A DNA stretch of 64,000 bases from Parathalassolituus penaei (GCF_026626885.1 NZ_JAPNOA010000003.1:1-64000), one strand, 5' to 3'; shown: positions 36,599 through 46,983, counted from the first letter of the stretch. Notes: a model not told the origin generated them from the letters alone. Made by a program: numbers and translations.

Positions 36599-38212
36599 AT
36601 GTCTCACCAGTCTGATCTGATCGCCCAGGATATTCTTGAGTATCTGAAGCAACACGAAAACAAGGAACTGCTGCGCTTCCTGACCTGCGGTAACGTTGAC
36701 GATGGCAAATCCACGCTGATCGGCCGTCTGCTATACGATTCAAAAATGATCTATGAAGATCAACTGGCTGCCGTAACCAAGGACAGCGCCAAGGTTGGCA
36801 CCACCGGTGACCGTCCGGACCTGGCACTGCTGGTTGACGGTCTGCAGGCTGAACGTGAGCAAGGCATCACCATCGACGTAGCCTACCGCTACTTCTCGAC
36901 TGCCAAGCGCAAGTTCATCATCGCGGACACCCCAGGGCACGAGCAGTACACCCGTAACATGGCCACCGGTGCTTCCACCTGTGACCTCGCCATCATCCTG
37001 ATTGACGCTCGTTACGGCGTACAAACCCAGACCAAACGTCACAGCTTTATTGCCTCCCTGCTGGGCATCAAGCACGTGGTGGTTGCCATCAACAAGATGG
37101 ACCTGCTGGACTTCAGCGAAGCCCGCTTCAACGAAATCCGCGAAGACTACCTGGCGTTCGCCTCCAAGCTGAACCTGGCTCAGGACGATATCCACTGCGT
37201 ACCAATCTCCGCTCTGGATGGTGACAACGTGGTAGACCGTTCTACCCGTTCACCTTGGTATAAAGGCCAGACCCTGATGGAAATCCTGGAAACCGTTGAG
37301 ATTTCCAAGGACAAGAACATCGAAAACTTCCGTCTGCCAGTGCAGTACGTGAACCGTCCAAACCTGGACTTCCGTGGTTTCTGCGGCACCATCACCTCGG
37401 GTGTGATCCAGCCAGGTGACACCATCATGGCCTTGCCATCCCGCAAGACCAGCAAGGTTGAACGTATCGTGACGTTCGATGGTGATCTGGACAAGGCGTT
37501 TGTTGGCCAGTCCGTGACCCTGACTCTGGAAGACGAAATCGACATCAGCCGTGGTGACGTCATCGTCAAGATCGACGACCAGCCAGTGGTGGGTAACCGC
37601 TTCAACGCTGACATCGTCTGGATGACTGAAAAAGCCATGGTTCCAGGCCGTCCATACGACCTGAAATTCGCTTCTGGCGCCAGCGCCGGTACTGTCAGCA
37701 AGATTCACCACCTGATCGACGTGAACACGCTGGAACAGCGCCAGGTTGAACAGGTTAACCTGAACGAAATCGCTCTGGTTGAAGTGAGTCTGGACAAGGC
37801 CGTACCGTTTGATGCTTACAACAAGATCAAGGGCACTGGTGCATTCATCATCATCGACCGTCTGAGCAACGTTACCGTTGGTGCGGGCATGATCGTTGGT
37901 CAGGCTTCTGCTTCCGATAACAACAGCGCGGTTTCTGCTGAAGAAAAAGCCCGTCGTTTCGGTCAGAAACCTGCCGTTGTTGCCGTTAACGCCGTTAATG
38001 CAACAGCACTGGTTGAAGCACTGGATCGTCGTCTGTTCGAAATGGGCCGTGTAGCCGCCATTGGTGCAGCTGAAACTGCTGGCGTGCTGAAAGCCGCTGG
38101 TCTGGTTGTACTGGTTGCTGGTGGTGCCGATGGCGCCGACGTCAGCCTCGCAGCCGACAACCAGAGCGTTGACAGCCTGGTAGCCGACCTGCAGGAGCTG
38201 GGTATCATCTGA
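36599..38212 (+). CDS. cysN: Sulfate adenylyltransferase subunit CysN with decayed CysC-like tail
   Basis: CysN is the GTPase subunit that drives sulfate adenylation. G motifs are GNVDDGKS (31-38), [12 protein letters not shown] and NKMDLLD. Residues to about 445 align with stand-alone CysN. The last 90 residues (448-537) start [14 protein letters not shown], the linker into the APS-kinase (CysC) domain in CysNC fusions, and keep [11 protein letters not shown] and AGLVVLV. The P-loop (GLSGSGKST type) and the middle of the kinase are gone. So APS kinase must come from another gene, or the tail is a relic. A terminator follows. Confidence 0.92.
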   Translation: MSHQSDLIAQDILEYLKQHENKELLRFLTCGNVDDGKSTLIGRLLYDSKMIYEDQLAAVTKDSAKVGTTGDRPDLALLVDGLQAEREQGITIDVAYRYFSTAKRKFIIADTPGHEQYTRNMATGASTCDLAIILIDARYGVQTQTKRHSFIASLLGIKHVVVAINKMDLLDFSEARFNEIREDYLAFASKLNLAQDDIHCVPISALDGDNVVDRSTRSPWYKGQTLMEILETVEISKDKNIENFRLPVQYVNRPNLDFRGFCGTITSGVIQPGDTIMALPSRKTSKVERIVTFDGDLDKAFVGQSVTLTLEDEIDISRGDVIVKIDDQPVVGNRFNADIVWMTEKAMVPGRPYDLKFASGASAGTVSKIHHLIDVNTLEQRQVEQVNLNEIALVEVSLDKAVPFDAYNKIKGTGAFIIIDRLSNVTVGAGMIVGQASASDNNSAVSAEEKARRFGQKPAVVAVNAVNATALVEALDRRLFEMGRVAAIGAAETAGVLKAAGLVVLVAGGADGADVSLAADNQSVDSLVADLQELGII

Positions 38213-38258
38213 TGCCATGCCCTTCTGGGCAAGCCTCGGCTTGCTCAGATAACGGACA

Positions 38259-38290
38259 ATAAAAAAGCGCCCTTGGGCGCTTTTTTATTG
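38259..38290. terminator. Bidirectional terminator after cysN
   Basis: AATAAAAAAGCGCCC and GGGCGCTTTTTTATT form a near-perfect palindrome serving cysN and the convergent outer-membrane gene. A smaller hairpin, GCAAGCC/GGCTTGC, stands at 38229-38244. Confidence 0.92.
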
Positions 38291-38333
38291 TCTGCAGCCC
38301 GCCGTTTATCCGGCCAGCCGCGACAACTATCGA

Positions 38334-39086
38334 TCAGAAACCAACAGAGAAAGCTGCACCGTAGTACATACCGGAGATTTTTACGTCGGTATTGATGTCG
38401 GCCAGATCTTCATCGGTGTTCAGGTTGATTGCACGGTAACCAGCTTCGATACCCAGATCCACAACCGGGATTGGCAGATCGTAACCAACACCGTAGCTGA
38501 CGTCAGACAGTTTGTTGCCAGACATACCGATGTAGTTGATATCAGCATTGGCGTAGATACCAAATGGTGTGCTGACTTTTACTTCGGCGAAGCCCATTGG
38601 CACCACAAAATCCAGATCCTGGCTGGCAGTTTTGTTTTCTGTCGTGCTGCGAACTTCCGCCATACCGTCAAACTGACGAGCCGTCAGACCGAAGTTGAAA
38701 TCAAAAAACGGGATTGGCAGCGGCAGGCCCCAGTACAGGGTCAGGTCGGTGTGGCTCAGATCCAGAGTGCTATCAACCGTCTCATTATCAAATCGAGTGT
38801 CGAGGAAGCTGATGTCAACTGTCCCAGAACCATTCAGTTCCAGATTGGTCTGTTTGATGCGCACGTTAGGAATAAACGGAATCGGGTGTTCGAAGAACAC
38901 AGTGATCTGCTGACCGTTTTCGGATTTGATCTGCAGATCATCGTCCACGGATACACCATCGTCCAGCTGACCTGATGGATCAGCATTCCAGACGCTAGCT
39001 TTGGCGCCCAGAGTAAACAGCAGGTCTGCATGAGCAGACAGCGGAGCAGCGGCCATCATGGCCAGTACGATTGCAGTCTTTTTCAT
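38334..39086 (-). CDS. TIGR04219-type outer membrane beta-barrel protein
   Basis: A 250-residue exported protein; the signal peptide MKKTAIVLAMMAAAPLSAHA precedes DLLFTLGAK. Alternating hydrophobic strands (VPMGFAEVKVSTPFGIYA, DVSYGVGYDLPIPVVDLGIE) and a final phenylalanine (AAFSVGF) indicate a barrel. It resembles the TIGR04219 family from marine gammaproteobacteria. The function is unknown. Confidence 0.82.
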   Translation of the reverse strand: MKKTAIVLAMMAAAPLSAHADLLFTLGAKASVWNADPSGQLDDGVSVDDDLQIKSENGQQITVFFEHPIPFIPNVRIKQTNLELNGSGTVDISFLDTRFDNETVDSTLDLSHTDLTLYWGLPLPIPFFDFNFGLTARQFDGMAEVRSTTENKTASQDLDFVVPMGFAEVKVSTPFGIYANADINYIGMSGNKLSDVSYGVGYDLPIPVVDLGIEAGYRAINLNTDEDLADINTDVKISGMYYGAAFSVGF

Positions 39087-39194
39087 TGGTTATGTCCTGT
39101 TCCAATTGGATATGTGCAAAATCGTCAAAACGGCGCTAGTTTGCCCGGATTCCTGCCATTTGCCAACGCAATCGCCGCCATTGTTCCAGAAAAG

Positions 39195-39229
39195 CAAAAC
39201 GCCCCGCCAGCAAAGCTGACGAGGCGTTT
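39195..39229 (-). terminator. Terminator of the dapA-purC operon
   Basis: On the minus strand an imperfect AAACGCCTCGTCAGC/GCTGGCGGGGCGTTT stem is followed by TTGCTTTT, just past purC. Confidence 0.75.
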
Positions 39230-39251
39230 CAGAAGCCGTTTCAGGCGATGA

Positions 39252-39962
39252 TCAGAATTGTACGCCGATACGACGGCCTACTTCTTCGTAACCTTCAACC
39301 ACGTTGCCCAGGCCCTGACGGAAGCGGTCTTTATCCAGCTTCTCACGAGTTTCCTTATCCCACAGACGGCAGCCGTCAGGAGAGAACTCGTCGCCCAGCA
39401 CCACTTCGCCCTTGTACAGACCGAATTCCAGTTTGTAGTCGACCAGAATCAGACCGCCCTGATCGAACATTTCTTTCAGAACCTTGTTCACAGCAAAAGT
39501 CAGTTCTTTCATACGGTTCAGGTGAGCTTCTTCAGCCCAGCCGAAAGAACGTACGTGGTATTCGTTAACCATCGGATCGCCCAGGGAGTCGTTCTTCAGG
39601 AACAGCTCGAAGGTAACCGGATCCAGCTCGATACCTTCAGCAACGCCCAGACGACGGCACAGAGAACCGGCAGACACGTTACGAACCACACATTCCAGCG
39701 GAATCATGTCCAGACGCTTTACCAGCGCCTCGGTGTCAGACAGCAGGCCTTCGAAGTGAGTCGGAATACCCGCTTCAGCCAGTTTGGTCATGATGAACGC
39801 GTTGAACTTGTTGTTCACCATGCCTTTGCGATCCAGCTTCTCGACTTTTTTGCCGTCAAAAGCAGAAGTATCGTTACGGAATTCCAGCACCATCAGGTCC
39901 GGGTTATCTGTGCTGTATACAGATTTGGCCTTGCCAGAATAAAGCAGTTCGCGTTTTTCCAT
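39252..39962 (-). CDS. purC: SAICAR synthase
   Basis: PurC joins CAIR and aspartate in purine synthesis. The 236-residue protein begins [18 protein letters not shown] and carries [15 protein letters not shown] and [11 protein letters not shown]. It is the last gene of dapA-bamC-hydrolase-purC, an order also seen in Pseudomonas. Confidence 0.96.
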   Translation of the reverse strand: MEKRELLYSGKAKSVYSTDNPDLMVLEFRNDTSAFDGKKVEKLDRKGMVNNKFNAFIMTKLAEAGIPTHFEGLLSDTEALVKRLDMIPLECVVRNVSAGSLCRRLGVAEGIELDPVTFELFLKNDSLGDPMVNEYHVRSFGWAEEAHLNRMKELTFAVNKVLKEMFDQGGLILVDYKLEFGLYKGEVVLGDEFSPDGCRLWDKETREKLDKDRFRQGLGNVVEGYEEVGRRIGVQF

Positions 39963-40022
39963 GAGGATCTCCGGAATATAACTATAAAGAATCGGGCGCC
40001 TCGGCAGTGCCGGAGCGGCTGG

Positions 40023-40790
40023 TTAACGGAATTCGAACCAGCCCGAAATACCATCCTGCCCCAGTAACTGCACGGAATCCGCATCGCATCCGAGGACACG
40101 AGACAGCTCACGGCGCACCAGTTCAGGGCTGTTGTTTTTTTCGCTGATATGACCTGCTGTCACCTGTTGCAGACCAGACCATAACAACGCTTCCAGTAAC
40201 TGCGCACACTGGCCGTTACTGAGGTGACCATAATTACCAGCAACACGCGCTTGCAGCGCTGGCGGATATGGTCCTTGTCTTAACATCACCGGATCGTGGT
40301 TGGCCTCAAGCTGCAAGGCATGACACTCCCGGTAGGCATCCAGAATGTGTGGAGTGATCGATCCAAGGTCACTCAACACACCCAGACGGCGTTCTTCTGT
40401 GTGGCTGGCCACCACAAACTGCAGAGGCTCATGGGCATCATGTGGAACCGTTACCGGCCGAACCCGCAGGGTTTCAAGCTCCAGCAGCTGGTCACCGTGT
40501 AATGGTCGCCATAACTCATGGTCGAGCCACCCCATCTTGCGCGCCGTACCAAACGAGCTGTACAGCGGCCGATCAAGCCATTCACAGACCGCCAGCGCCC
40601 CGCGGGAATGATCAGTATGTTCGTGGGTAACCAGTACCGCATCCAATATGGACCAATCCGCTGAGGCTGCGGTCATACGCTCCAGAATGCCCTTGCGACT
40701 GAATCCGCAGTCGATCAGAAGGCTTCTGCCAGCGTGTTCAACCAGGGTTGCATTTCCCTTGCTACCACTGCCTAGCGAGGCATATCTCAC
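40023..40790 (-). CDS. Metallo-beta-lactamase fold hydrolase (YycJ/WalJ-like)
   Basis: A 255-residue cytoplasmic MBL-fold protein. It begins MRYASLGSGSKGNATLVE, typical of the YycJ group, and has the metal motif THEHTDHSRG. The Bacillus relative is a nuclease-like protein linked to cell-wall signalling, but the role in gammaproteobacteria is unknown. It overlaps bamC by 4 bases and precedes purC. Confidence 0.85.
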   Translation of the reverse strand: MRYASLGSGSKGNATLVEHAGRSLLIDCGFSRKGILERMTAASADWSILDAVLVTHEHTDHSRGALAVCEWLDRPLYSSFGTARKMGWLDHELWRPLHGDQLLELETLRVRPVTVPHDAHEPLQFVVASHTEERRLGVLSDLGSITPHILDAYRECHALQLEANHDPVMLRQGPYPPALQARVAGNYGHLSNGQCAQLLEALLWSGLQQVTAGHISEKNNSPELVRRELSRVLGCDADSVQLLGQDGISGWFEFR

Positions 40791-41440
40791 TGGGTCAGCT
40801 GTTTATTCAGAACCCGCAGAACCGATTCCGTCAGCTCCGCACCCGCCAGCTTGTCATCTTCCTTCAACAGGGAAACATACACACCGGTACGGGAACGGTT
40901 CATTTTCAGCAAGTAGGTGCCAGTAACCAGCTCCGGTTTGCTACCCCACAGGCGGCCCCACCAGCCGATATCCTCTTCGGATTCGCGCTCGCTCAGCTCC
41001 ATGTACCAGGTGCCAACACTGCGGTTGAGGTCGGTTACCTTCAGTGGCGTTTTGGTCAGGGCATCACTGACGGCTGACCATGCCTGAGCAAAGTTACCGT
41101 CCATACGCAGTACCAGACTACCAGAACCGTCGGTTTCGAGACGAGGGTTCAGCGCCTGCGACTGATAGGCTGTCAGGCTCTGGGAATCTTCTTCCACATC
41201 GTTGCCGCCCACCAGAGGGTCCGGTTTTGGAACTTCAAACGCGGTTGGTACTGCTGGCGTGGTTGGCAGCTGCGGGATCGGATAAAGATCCTGACCACCA
41301 ACAGGGGCACCACCCACATCCAGCGTTGGCTCGATATCCTTGGTGATCAGGTAATCATCGGCGCGATCGTGAAAACGCTCGCCCAGATAACCTGAACATC
41401 CACTCAGGGCAACAACCAGCACTACAGGCAAAAATTTCAT
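40787..41440 (-). CDS. bamC: Outer membrane assembly lipoprotein BamC
   Basis: BamC is a lipoprotein of the BAM complex that inserts barrels into the outer membrane. The lipobox LSGC puts the lipid on C15. The following unstructured stretch (DRADDYLITKDIEP) is the part that binds BamD in E. coli. At 217 residues it has only one helix-grip domain, against two in the 344-residue E. coli protein. It is encoded 5 bases after dapA. Confidence 0.88.
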   Translation of the reverse strand: MKFLPVVLVVALSGCSGYLGERFHDRADDYLITKDIEPTLDVGGAPVGGQDLYPIPQLPTTPAVPTAFEVPKPDPLVGGNDVEEDSQSLTAYQSQALNPRLETDGSGSLVLRMDGNFAQAWSAVSDALTKTPLKVTDLNRSVGTWYMELSERESEEDIGWWGRLWGSKPELVTGTYLLKMNRSRTGVYVSLLKEDDKLAGAELTESVLRVLNKQLTQ

Positions 41441-41445
41441 AAGCG

Positions 41446-42321
41446 TCAGATCAGTCCGACAGAAGACATCGCCAGCTCAACTTTCGGAGCAAAGCGGCTG
41501 TCCATTTCAACCAGAGGCAGACGCAGACCAGACTTGATCAGGCCCATACGAGCCATGGCCCACTTCACCGGAATCGGGTTGGCTTCACAGAACATGGCTT
41601 TGTGCAGTGGCATCAGGCGATTTTGCAGCTCGGCAACTTCAGCAGCCTTACCGTCCAGAGCCAGCATGCACAGTTCATGCATCAGCTGTGGAGCAACGTT
41701 GGCAGTCACGGAGATGTTGCCTTTGCCACCCGCCAAAATCAGGTCAGGAGCCGTCAGGTCATCACCGGAATAAACGGCCATACGGTCGCCTACCAGTTCG
41801 ATAATCTTGCGAGCACGGTCGATATCACCGGTCGCTTCCTTGATGGCAACGATCTGGTCGATATCCGCCAGAGCGGCCACCGTTTCTGGCAGCATGTCAC
41901 AACCAGTACGGCCAGGTACGTTGTACAGCCACTGCGGAATATCAACCGCTGCAGCAATCGCTTCGTAGTGTTTGATGAGACCGCGCTGTGGTGGCTTGTT
42001 GTAGTACGGAGTCACCAGCAAGCAGGCGTCAGCACCCAGATTTTTGGCTTCACGGGTCAGCTCAATGGCTTCCGCTGTGCAGTTGGCACCAGTACCGGCG
42101 ATAACCGGGCGACGGCCAGCAACCTGTTTGATCACGCGGGCAACGACCGCCAGATGCTCTTCAGTATCCAGAGTGGCTGATTCACCAGTAGTGCCCACTG
42201 GCAACAGGGCATCAGTACCATTCTTGATGTGGAAGTCCACCAGGCTGTCCAGGCATTCCCAGTCGACCTGGCCATCAGGATGCATTGGCGTGACCATTGC
42301 CACAATACTGCCGGTGATCAT
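41446..42321 (-). CDS. dapA: 4-hydroxy-tetrahydrodipicolinate synthase
   Basis: DapA condenses pyruvate with aspartate semialdehyde for lysine and diaminopimelate synthesis. The 291-residue protein has GTTGESATL, LVTPYYNKP with the catalytic tyrosine, and the Schiff-base lysine in IVAIKEATGD. In P. aeruginosa gcvR and bcp stand between this gene and perM; here only 131 bases without a gene do. Confidence 0.96.
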   Translation of the reverse strand: MITGSIVAMVTPMHPDGQVDWECLDSLVDFHIKNGTDALLPVGTTGESATLDTEEHLAVVARVIKQVAGRRPVIAGTGANCTAEAIELTREAKNLGADACLLVTPYYNKPPQRGLIKHYEAIAAAVDIPQWLYNVPGRTGCDMLPETVAALADIDQIVAIKEATGDIDRARKIIELVGDRMAVYSGDDLTAPDLILAGGKGNISVTANVAPQLMHELCMLALDGKAAEVAELQNRLMPLHKAMFCEANPIPVKWAMARMGLIKSGLRLPLVEMDSRFAPKVELAMSSVGLI

Positions 42322-42452
42322 GAGCTTCTACTCCGCTAGGTTGTCGCCCCGAATCAGGATGCAATGGCTGTCGGGGTTTAAAAATCAAGGGCGCAATACT
42401 ACTGGCGTGCTGGCGGAGTGACAAGTCACCCCACCATTATCCGGGGTATCAG

Positions 42453-43517
42453 TTACGCACCAAATGGATGATTGTGGCCCGGCCACGAGCTGATAACGGC
42501 CTTGAACAGGGTTGCCAGAGGAATTGCAAAAAACACCCCCCAGAATCCCCACAATCCACCAAACACAAGAACCGCCACAATAATGGCTACCGGATGCAAG
42601 TTCACCACCTCGGAAAACAGCAACGGCACCAGTACGTTGCCATCCAGAGCCTGAATAATGCCGTAGACCACCATCAGGTAAATAAAGTCATTGCCCCACC
42701 CCCACTGCATGTAGGCGACCAGAGCAATTGGCACGGTAATCACCGCCGCACCGATATACGGAACCAGCACCGACAGACCAACACCAATCGCCAGCAGTGC
42801 AGCGTAATCCAGACCGAGAATCAGGAACGCGACATAACTGACACCACCAACAATCACGATCTCGAGCGCTTTGCCACGGATGTAATTGGCGATCTGGAGG
42901 TCCATTTCACTCCAGACCTGATTCAGCAAGTTGCGTTGAACTGGCAGAAAATCCACACACCAGGCGATGATCTCATCACCATCCTTGAGCAGGAAAAACA
43001 CCAGAATCGGCACCAGCACGCAATAGATCAGCATACCCATCACCAGGGTGATACCGGAAATCGAGAAACTCAGCGCCCACTGTCCCATGCTGGCCAGCTC
43101 ATCCCGGATTTGCTGCATCCAGTCCTGGGCCTGTTCGACCGACACCAACTCAGGATAACGCTCAGGCAACAACATCATCAGCGCCTGTCCTTTGCTGGCG
43201 ATTCTCGGCAACTCTACCGCCAGCTGCGATAGCTGGGTCCAGGTGGCCGGCAGGATAATAAACAGCAGCAGCACCATCAGGCTGACAAACAGCAGGAACA
43301 CCACAATGGTGGCCGATAAGTGCCCCATCCCGACACGCTTGCAACGATCCATCAGACCTTGAAGCAGATAGGCAAACACCACTGCCGTGAGAAACGGAGC
43401 CAGTACATGTCCCAGAAACATCAACACCAGCAAGGAACCAACAATCAGCGCCAGTAACAGCAACGCCTCTTCATTTGAAAAATAGCGATCAATCCAGCGC
43501 TTCAAAACCTGCATCAT
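42453..43517 (-). CDS. perM: AI-2E family transporter (PerM-like)
   Basis: A 354-residue inner membrane protein with about eight helices, of the PerM/AI-2 exporter-like family. Recognisable blocks are LVPYIGAAVITVPIALVA and VLVFGGLWGFWGVFFAIPLATL. The substrate is not known; some relatives act as sodium/proton antiporters. It begins one base after the TusA-like gene. Confidence 0.88.
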   Translation of the reverse strand: MMQVLKRWIDRYFSNEEALLLLALIVGSLLVLMFLGHVLAPFLTAVVFAYLLQGLMDRCKRVGMGHLSATIVVFLLFVSLMVLLLFIILPATWTQLSQLAVELPRIASKGQALMMLLPERYPELVSVEQAQDWMQQIRDELASMGQWALSFSISGITLVMGMLIYCVLVPILVFFLLKDGDEIIAWCVDFLPVQRNLLNQVWSEMDLQIANYIRGKALEIVIVGGVSYVAFLILGLDYAALLAIGVGLSVLVPYIGAAVITVPIALVAYMQWGWGNDFIYLMVVYGIIQALDGNVLVPLLFSEVVNLHPVAIIVAVLVFGGLWGFWGVFFAIPLATLFKAVISSWPGHNHPFGA

Positions 43518-43518
43518 G

Positions 43519-43776
43519 TCAGGTGGATCCTTTTTCTATCCAGAAACTGTAAAGCTTGCCATCTTCCTGACTGGCGAGCAGACGGTGTGGAGATGTCTCC
43601 ACAAAACGGGGTATATCACGCCACGAACCGGCATCGGAGGCTTTGACCAGCAATACCTCGCCGGGTGCCATCGACTTGAGCTGCAAACGGGTTTTCAGAA
43701 GCGGCAGCGGGCAAGGTTGCCCTTCCGCATCCAGAAATCGATCAAAAGGAATTGAATTAGACACAACCGGCGCCAT
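43519..43776 (-). CDS. TusA-family sulfur carrier-like protein
   Basis: An 85-residue TusA-like protein. The signature GQPCPLPLLKTR carries the persulfide cysteine. Sequence and neighbourhood match P. aeruginosa PA1006, a TusA-like protein linked to molybdenum cofactor and nitrate respiration rather than to tRNA thiolation (established for that organism, inferred here). ATG 43776 is preferred to the TTG at 43812. Likely co-transcribed with perM. Confidence 0.88.
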   Translation of the reverse strand: MAPVVSNSIPFDRFLDAEGQPCPLPLLKTRLQLKSMAPGEVLLVKASDAGSWRDIPRFVETSPHRLLASQEDGKLYSFWIEKGST

Positions 43777-43944
43777 TTGCCAAACTGGTGGGATATGCAA
43801 CGATAATCTCAAACCGCGTTACAAGTCTCAACGCTTCTCTGCACCGAACGTATCACATTATCCCGTCCCCGGCCGCCCCAGGAACTTTTTGGCCTGCGCG
43901 GGTCAGAGCCGGATTACAACTTTGTTTCCTGTGGGAATTTCCGA

Positions 43945-45399
43945 TTGAACCGAACACTTGTCTGCATATTGCTGGGAGCCTGTGCGGCCACTGCTCACGT
44001 CCAGGCAGACCAGTTGCCCTCGCTGGGTGACAGCTCATCGTCCTACGTTTCCCTCGAGGACGAATATCGCCTGGGCCGAGATTGGCTGCGCCAGCTACGA
44101 GCCAACACCCAGCCGATTGAAGATCCACTACTGGAAGAGTTCATCGAGAATACCGTCTACAAGCTGCTGCCGTTTGCGGACATGCCGCAGAAAGAGTTCG
44201 AGTTCATCATGATCGACAAACGCGAGCTCAACGCCTTCGCAGCGCCCGGCGGTATTATTGGCGTCAACTTTGGTCTGTTCCTGTTCAGCGAAGACGAAGA
44301 TGAGCTGGCGGCGGTACTGGCGCACGAACTCGCCCACCTTGGACAACGACACTACGCCCGTGGCGTTGAACAGGCCCAGCAACAGGAACCTGTGGCCATT
44401 GCCACCCTGCTCGCCAGCCTGCTTCTGATCGCGACCAATCATGCCGATGCCGGGTTCGCAGGATTGATGGCCGGCCAGGCCGCCAACATCCAGAACCAGC
44501 TGGCCTACAGCCGCGACTGGGAGCGAGAAGCGGACCGTATCGGTATTCGCACCCTCGCCGCCTCAGGCATGGACCCGGAAGCCATGCCAAGCATGTTTGA
44601 GCAGATGCAAAACTCCCAGCGGATTGGCGAAGCACCACCGGAATTCCTGCTGACTCACCCTCTCACGGGCAGCCGTATTGCCGATGCCGCGGATCGCGCA
44701 GCACAGTATCCGACCGAACCACGACTGGTTGGCATTGATTTTCTGGTGCTCAAACAAGAAGCGCAGATGCGCTACCAGCTCAACCCGGAGCAAGCTCAAG
44801 CGGAGTACCTGACTACACTCGACAAGCCCGGCATCAGCGACGCCCTCAAAGGGGCAAGCCTTTGTTCTCTTGCCTCATTGGCGCTAAAACAGAATCAGCC
44901 TCAGAAAGCGATCGACTGGCTTAACCAGGTTCCAGCCAATCTGCAACGGGAACCGGTTGTACTGAGTCGTTTGGCGCGCGCCAAAGCTCAGACCGGTCAA
45001 CTGGACGACGCCATTCGCCTGCTGCGTCAACAACAGGTTTACCGTCCAAACAGTTATGTGCTGGCCGATACTCTTGCCGACATATTGGACAACGGCGGCC
45101 GCTCCCGCGAAGCAACAACCGTTCTGAAAGATCTCAGCAATCAACGCCCTGGCAATCCGCTGATCTGGAAAAAACTGTCCATCGCAGCGGCTCATGCCGA
45201 CCAACAGGTCACCGCCTATCAGGCCAATGCCGAATATCTGTATCTGACCGGTGATGATGCCCGCGCCGCCAGTCAACTCGACATGGCAATTCAGGCAGCT
45301 GCCAAAAGTGGCGACTTCATGCGCCAGGAAGCACTCAAGGAGCGTTTGCGCCAGATCACAGGCTCAACTGACCCGAAAGCACCACCACGCCGCTCCTGA
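43945..45399 (+). CDS. bepA: BepA-like M48 metalloprotease with TPR repeats
   Basis: A 484-residue periplasmic protease/chaperone of outer-membrane assembly. The TTG start gives a signal peptide ending VQA (residue 21). HELAH is at 127-131, the third ligand lies in EREADRIG, and from about residue 290 a TPR domain follows (KAIDWLNQVP, DDAIRLLRQQQVYRP). It helps or degrades LptD and BAM in E. coli. It is divergent from the TusA-like gene. Confidence 0.93.
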   Translation: MNRTLVCILLGACAATAHVQADQLPSLGDSSSSYVSLEDEYRLGRDWLRQLRANTQPIEDPLLEEFIENTVYKLLPFADMPQKEFEFIMIDKRELNAFAAPGGIIGVNFGLFLFSEDEDELAAVLAHELAHLGQRHYARGVEQAQQQEPVAIATLLASLLLIATNHADAGFAGLMAGQAANIQNQLAYSRDWEREADRIGIRTLAASGMDPEAMPSMFEQMQNSQRIGEAPPEFLLTHPLTGSRIADAADRAAQYPTEPRLVGIDFLVLKQEAQMRYQLNPEQAQAEYLTTLDKPGISDALKGASLCSLASLALKQNQPQKAIDWLNQVPANLQREPVVLSRLARAKAQTGQLDDAIRLLRQQQVYRPNSYVLADTLADILDNGGRSREATTVLKDLSNQRPGNPLIWKKLSIAAAHADQQVTAYQANAEYLYLTGDDARAASQLDMAIQAAAKSGDFMRQEALKERLRQITGSTDPKAPPRRS

Positions 45400-45435
45400 G
45401 CCCCAGGAGCACGCGTCTTCGCTGAAAGGCAGATA

Positions 45436-45467
45436 ACAAAAAGCCCGCTAATGCGGGCTTTTTGTTG
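45436..45467. terminator. Bidirectional terminator between bepA and nadA
   Basis: AACAAAAAGCCCGC and GCGGGCTTTTTGTT form a symmetrical stem around TAAT. Confidence 0.92.
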
Positions 45468-45498
45468 GGACCAATCTCCATCTGTAGCTGGGCCAATA

Positions 45499-46536
45499 TC
45501 AGACCTTGAAGTCCAACATACGCTGCAGGCTACGCACCGCACCCTGACGCAGGGTTTCTTCAACAAAGATTTCCTGATCACCACGTACCAGCACGTCACG
45601 AATATTGGCCAGTCCGTTCATAGCCATCCACGGACAATGTGCACAGCTACGGCAAGTTGCACCATTGCCGGACGTAGGCGCTTCGATCAGCAACTTGTCA
45701 GGCACAGCCTGCTGCATCTTGTAGAAAATCGCCTTGTCGGTCGCCACGATCATGACCGGATTCGGTAAGGTGGTAGCCGCTTTTATCAGCTGACTGGTAG
45801 AACCAACGGCATCCGCCATTTCAACCACAGACTGAGGAGATTCAGGGTGAACCAGAATAGCGGCTTCCGGATATACCTTGCGCAGGTCTTCCAGCGCCTT
45901 GGCCTTGAACTCATCATGAACGATACAGGCGCTATCCCACAGCAACATATCAGCACCAGTATTACGCTGAACGTAATCACCCAGATGGCGATCCGGCGCC
46001 CAGATCAGCTTCTCGCCCTTGCCATGCAGGTGAGCAACCACATCCAGCGCGATACTGGAGGTAACCACCCAATCTGCACGTGCTTTTACCGCAGCAGACG
46101 TATTCGCATACACCACCACAGTGCGGTCTGGATGTTGATCACAGAACGCTGCAAACTCATCGGCAGGACACCCCAGATCCAGAGAGCAGGTTGCCTCCAG
46201 TGTTGGCATCAGCACACGTTTTTCCGGGCTGAGAATCTTGGCGGTCTCTCCCATAAAACGCACACCAGCAACGATCAGGGTGCTGGCTTCATGACGAGAA
46301 CCAAAACGAGCCATTTCCAGCGAGTCCGACACACAGCCACCGGTTTCTTCAGCAAGCGCCTGGATCGCCGGGGCGGTGTAATAATGCGCCACCAGGACAG
46401 CATCTTCCTTACGCAGCAACTCACGGATTTCTTCTTTCAGGGCTTCAGCCTGTGCAGGATCCAGCGGCTCTTCACGAGAAGTCGCCAGAAATTCCTGAAC
46501 CAGCTGTCGTTGTTCTTGTTGGACGACCTGCGACAT
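45499..46536 (-). CDS. nadA: Quinolinate synthase
   Basis: NadA makes quinolinate for NAD with a [4Fe-4S] cluster. The ATG at 46536 gives 345 residues, as in E. coli. Cysteines lie in [22 protein letters not shown] and the C-terminal [27 protein letters not shown] is the N-terminal signature. It is read in the same direction as the tRNA-Lys genes, but a terminator separates them. Confidence 0.95.
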   Translation of the reverse strand: MSQVVQQEQRQLVQEFLATSREEPLDPAQAEALKEEIRELLRKEDAVLVAHYYTAPAIQALAEETGGCVSDSLEMARFGSRHEASTLIVAGVRFMGETAKILSPEKRVLMPTLEATCSLDLGCPADEFAAFCDQHPDRTVVVYANTSAAVKARADWVVTSSIALDVVAHLHGKGEKLIWAPDRHLGDYVQRNTGADMLLWDSACIVHDEFKAKALEDLRKVYPEAAILVHPESPQSVVEMADAVGSTSQLIKAATTLPNPVMIVATDKAIFYKMQQAVPDKLLIEAPTSGNGATCRSCAHCPWMAMNGLANIRDVLVRGDQEIFVEETLRQGAVRSLQRMLDFKV

Positions 46537-46641
46537 AAGGATCTCATTACCAGGATGGAAAACGGACAGAGTGTAACACAGTCGGGAAATATCCCGTTTT
46601 GACCTTGAAGATTGATGGTCGCAAACATTTTGCGCCCAATG

Positions 46642-46676
46642 AAAAAAGGGAGAAAGCAAGGCTTTCTCCCTTTTTT
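46642..46676. terminator. Bidirectional terminator of the tRNA-Lys cluster
   Basis: A 16-bp perfect stem, AAAAAAGGGAGAAAGC with its complement, around AAG. It stands just past the tRNA-Lys genes on the minus strand and before nadA. Confidence 0.92.
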
Positions 46677-46682
46677 AAATAG

Positions 46683-46758
46683 TGGTGGGTCGTGCTGGAT
46701 TCGAACCAGCGACCAATTGGTTAAAAGCCAACTGCTCTACCGACTGAGCTAACGACCC
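46683..46758 (-). tRNA. tRNA-Lys (anticodon TTT), copy 3 in transcript order
   Basis: A 76-base tRNA GGGTCGTTAGCTCAG...CCA with loop CTTTTAA giving UUU. Identical to the other two. Confidence 0.95.
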
Positions 46759-46848
46759 AAGCCTTGGCGCGCATTTTACTGATTTATGTGACACTGTCAA
46801 CAACTTTCAGTATTTTCACATCTACCACCACATCAGACTTGTTTGAAG

Positions 46849-46924
46849 TGGTGGGTCGTGCTGGATTCGAACCAGCGACCAATTGGTTAAAAGCCAACTG
46901 CTCTACCGACTGAGCTAACGACCC
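46849..46924 (-). tRNA. tRNA-Lys (anticodon TTT), copy 2
   Basis: Identical to its neighbours; the spacers (90 and 59 bases) are not alike, unlike the tRNA-Leu array. Confidence 0.95.
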
Positions 46925-46983
46925 GATGCTATAAACGCTTCTTTCAGGTTAGTCCACCACCATTCCCGAAGCGTTTGGGAAAG

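Noticed and set aside
37250-38218. 322-codon minus-strand frame opposite cysN
   Set aside because: It is a shadow frame favoured by the codon use of cysN.
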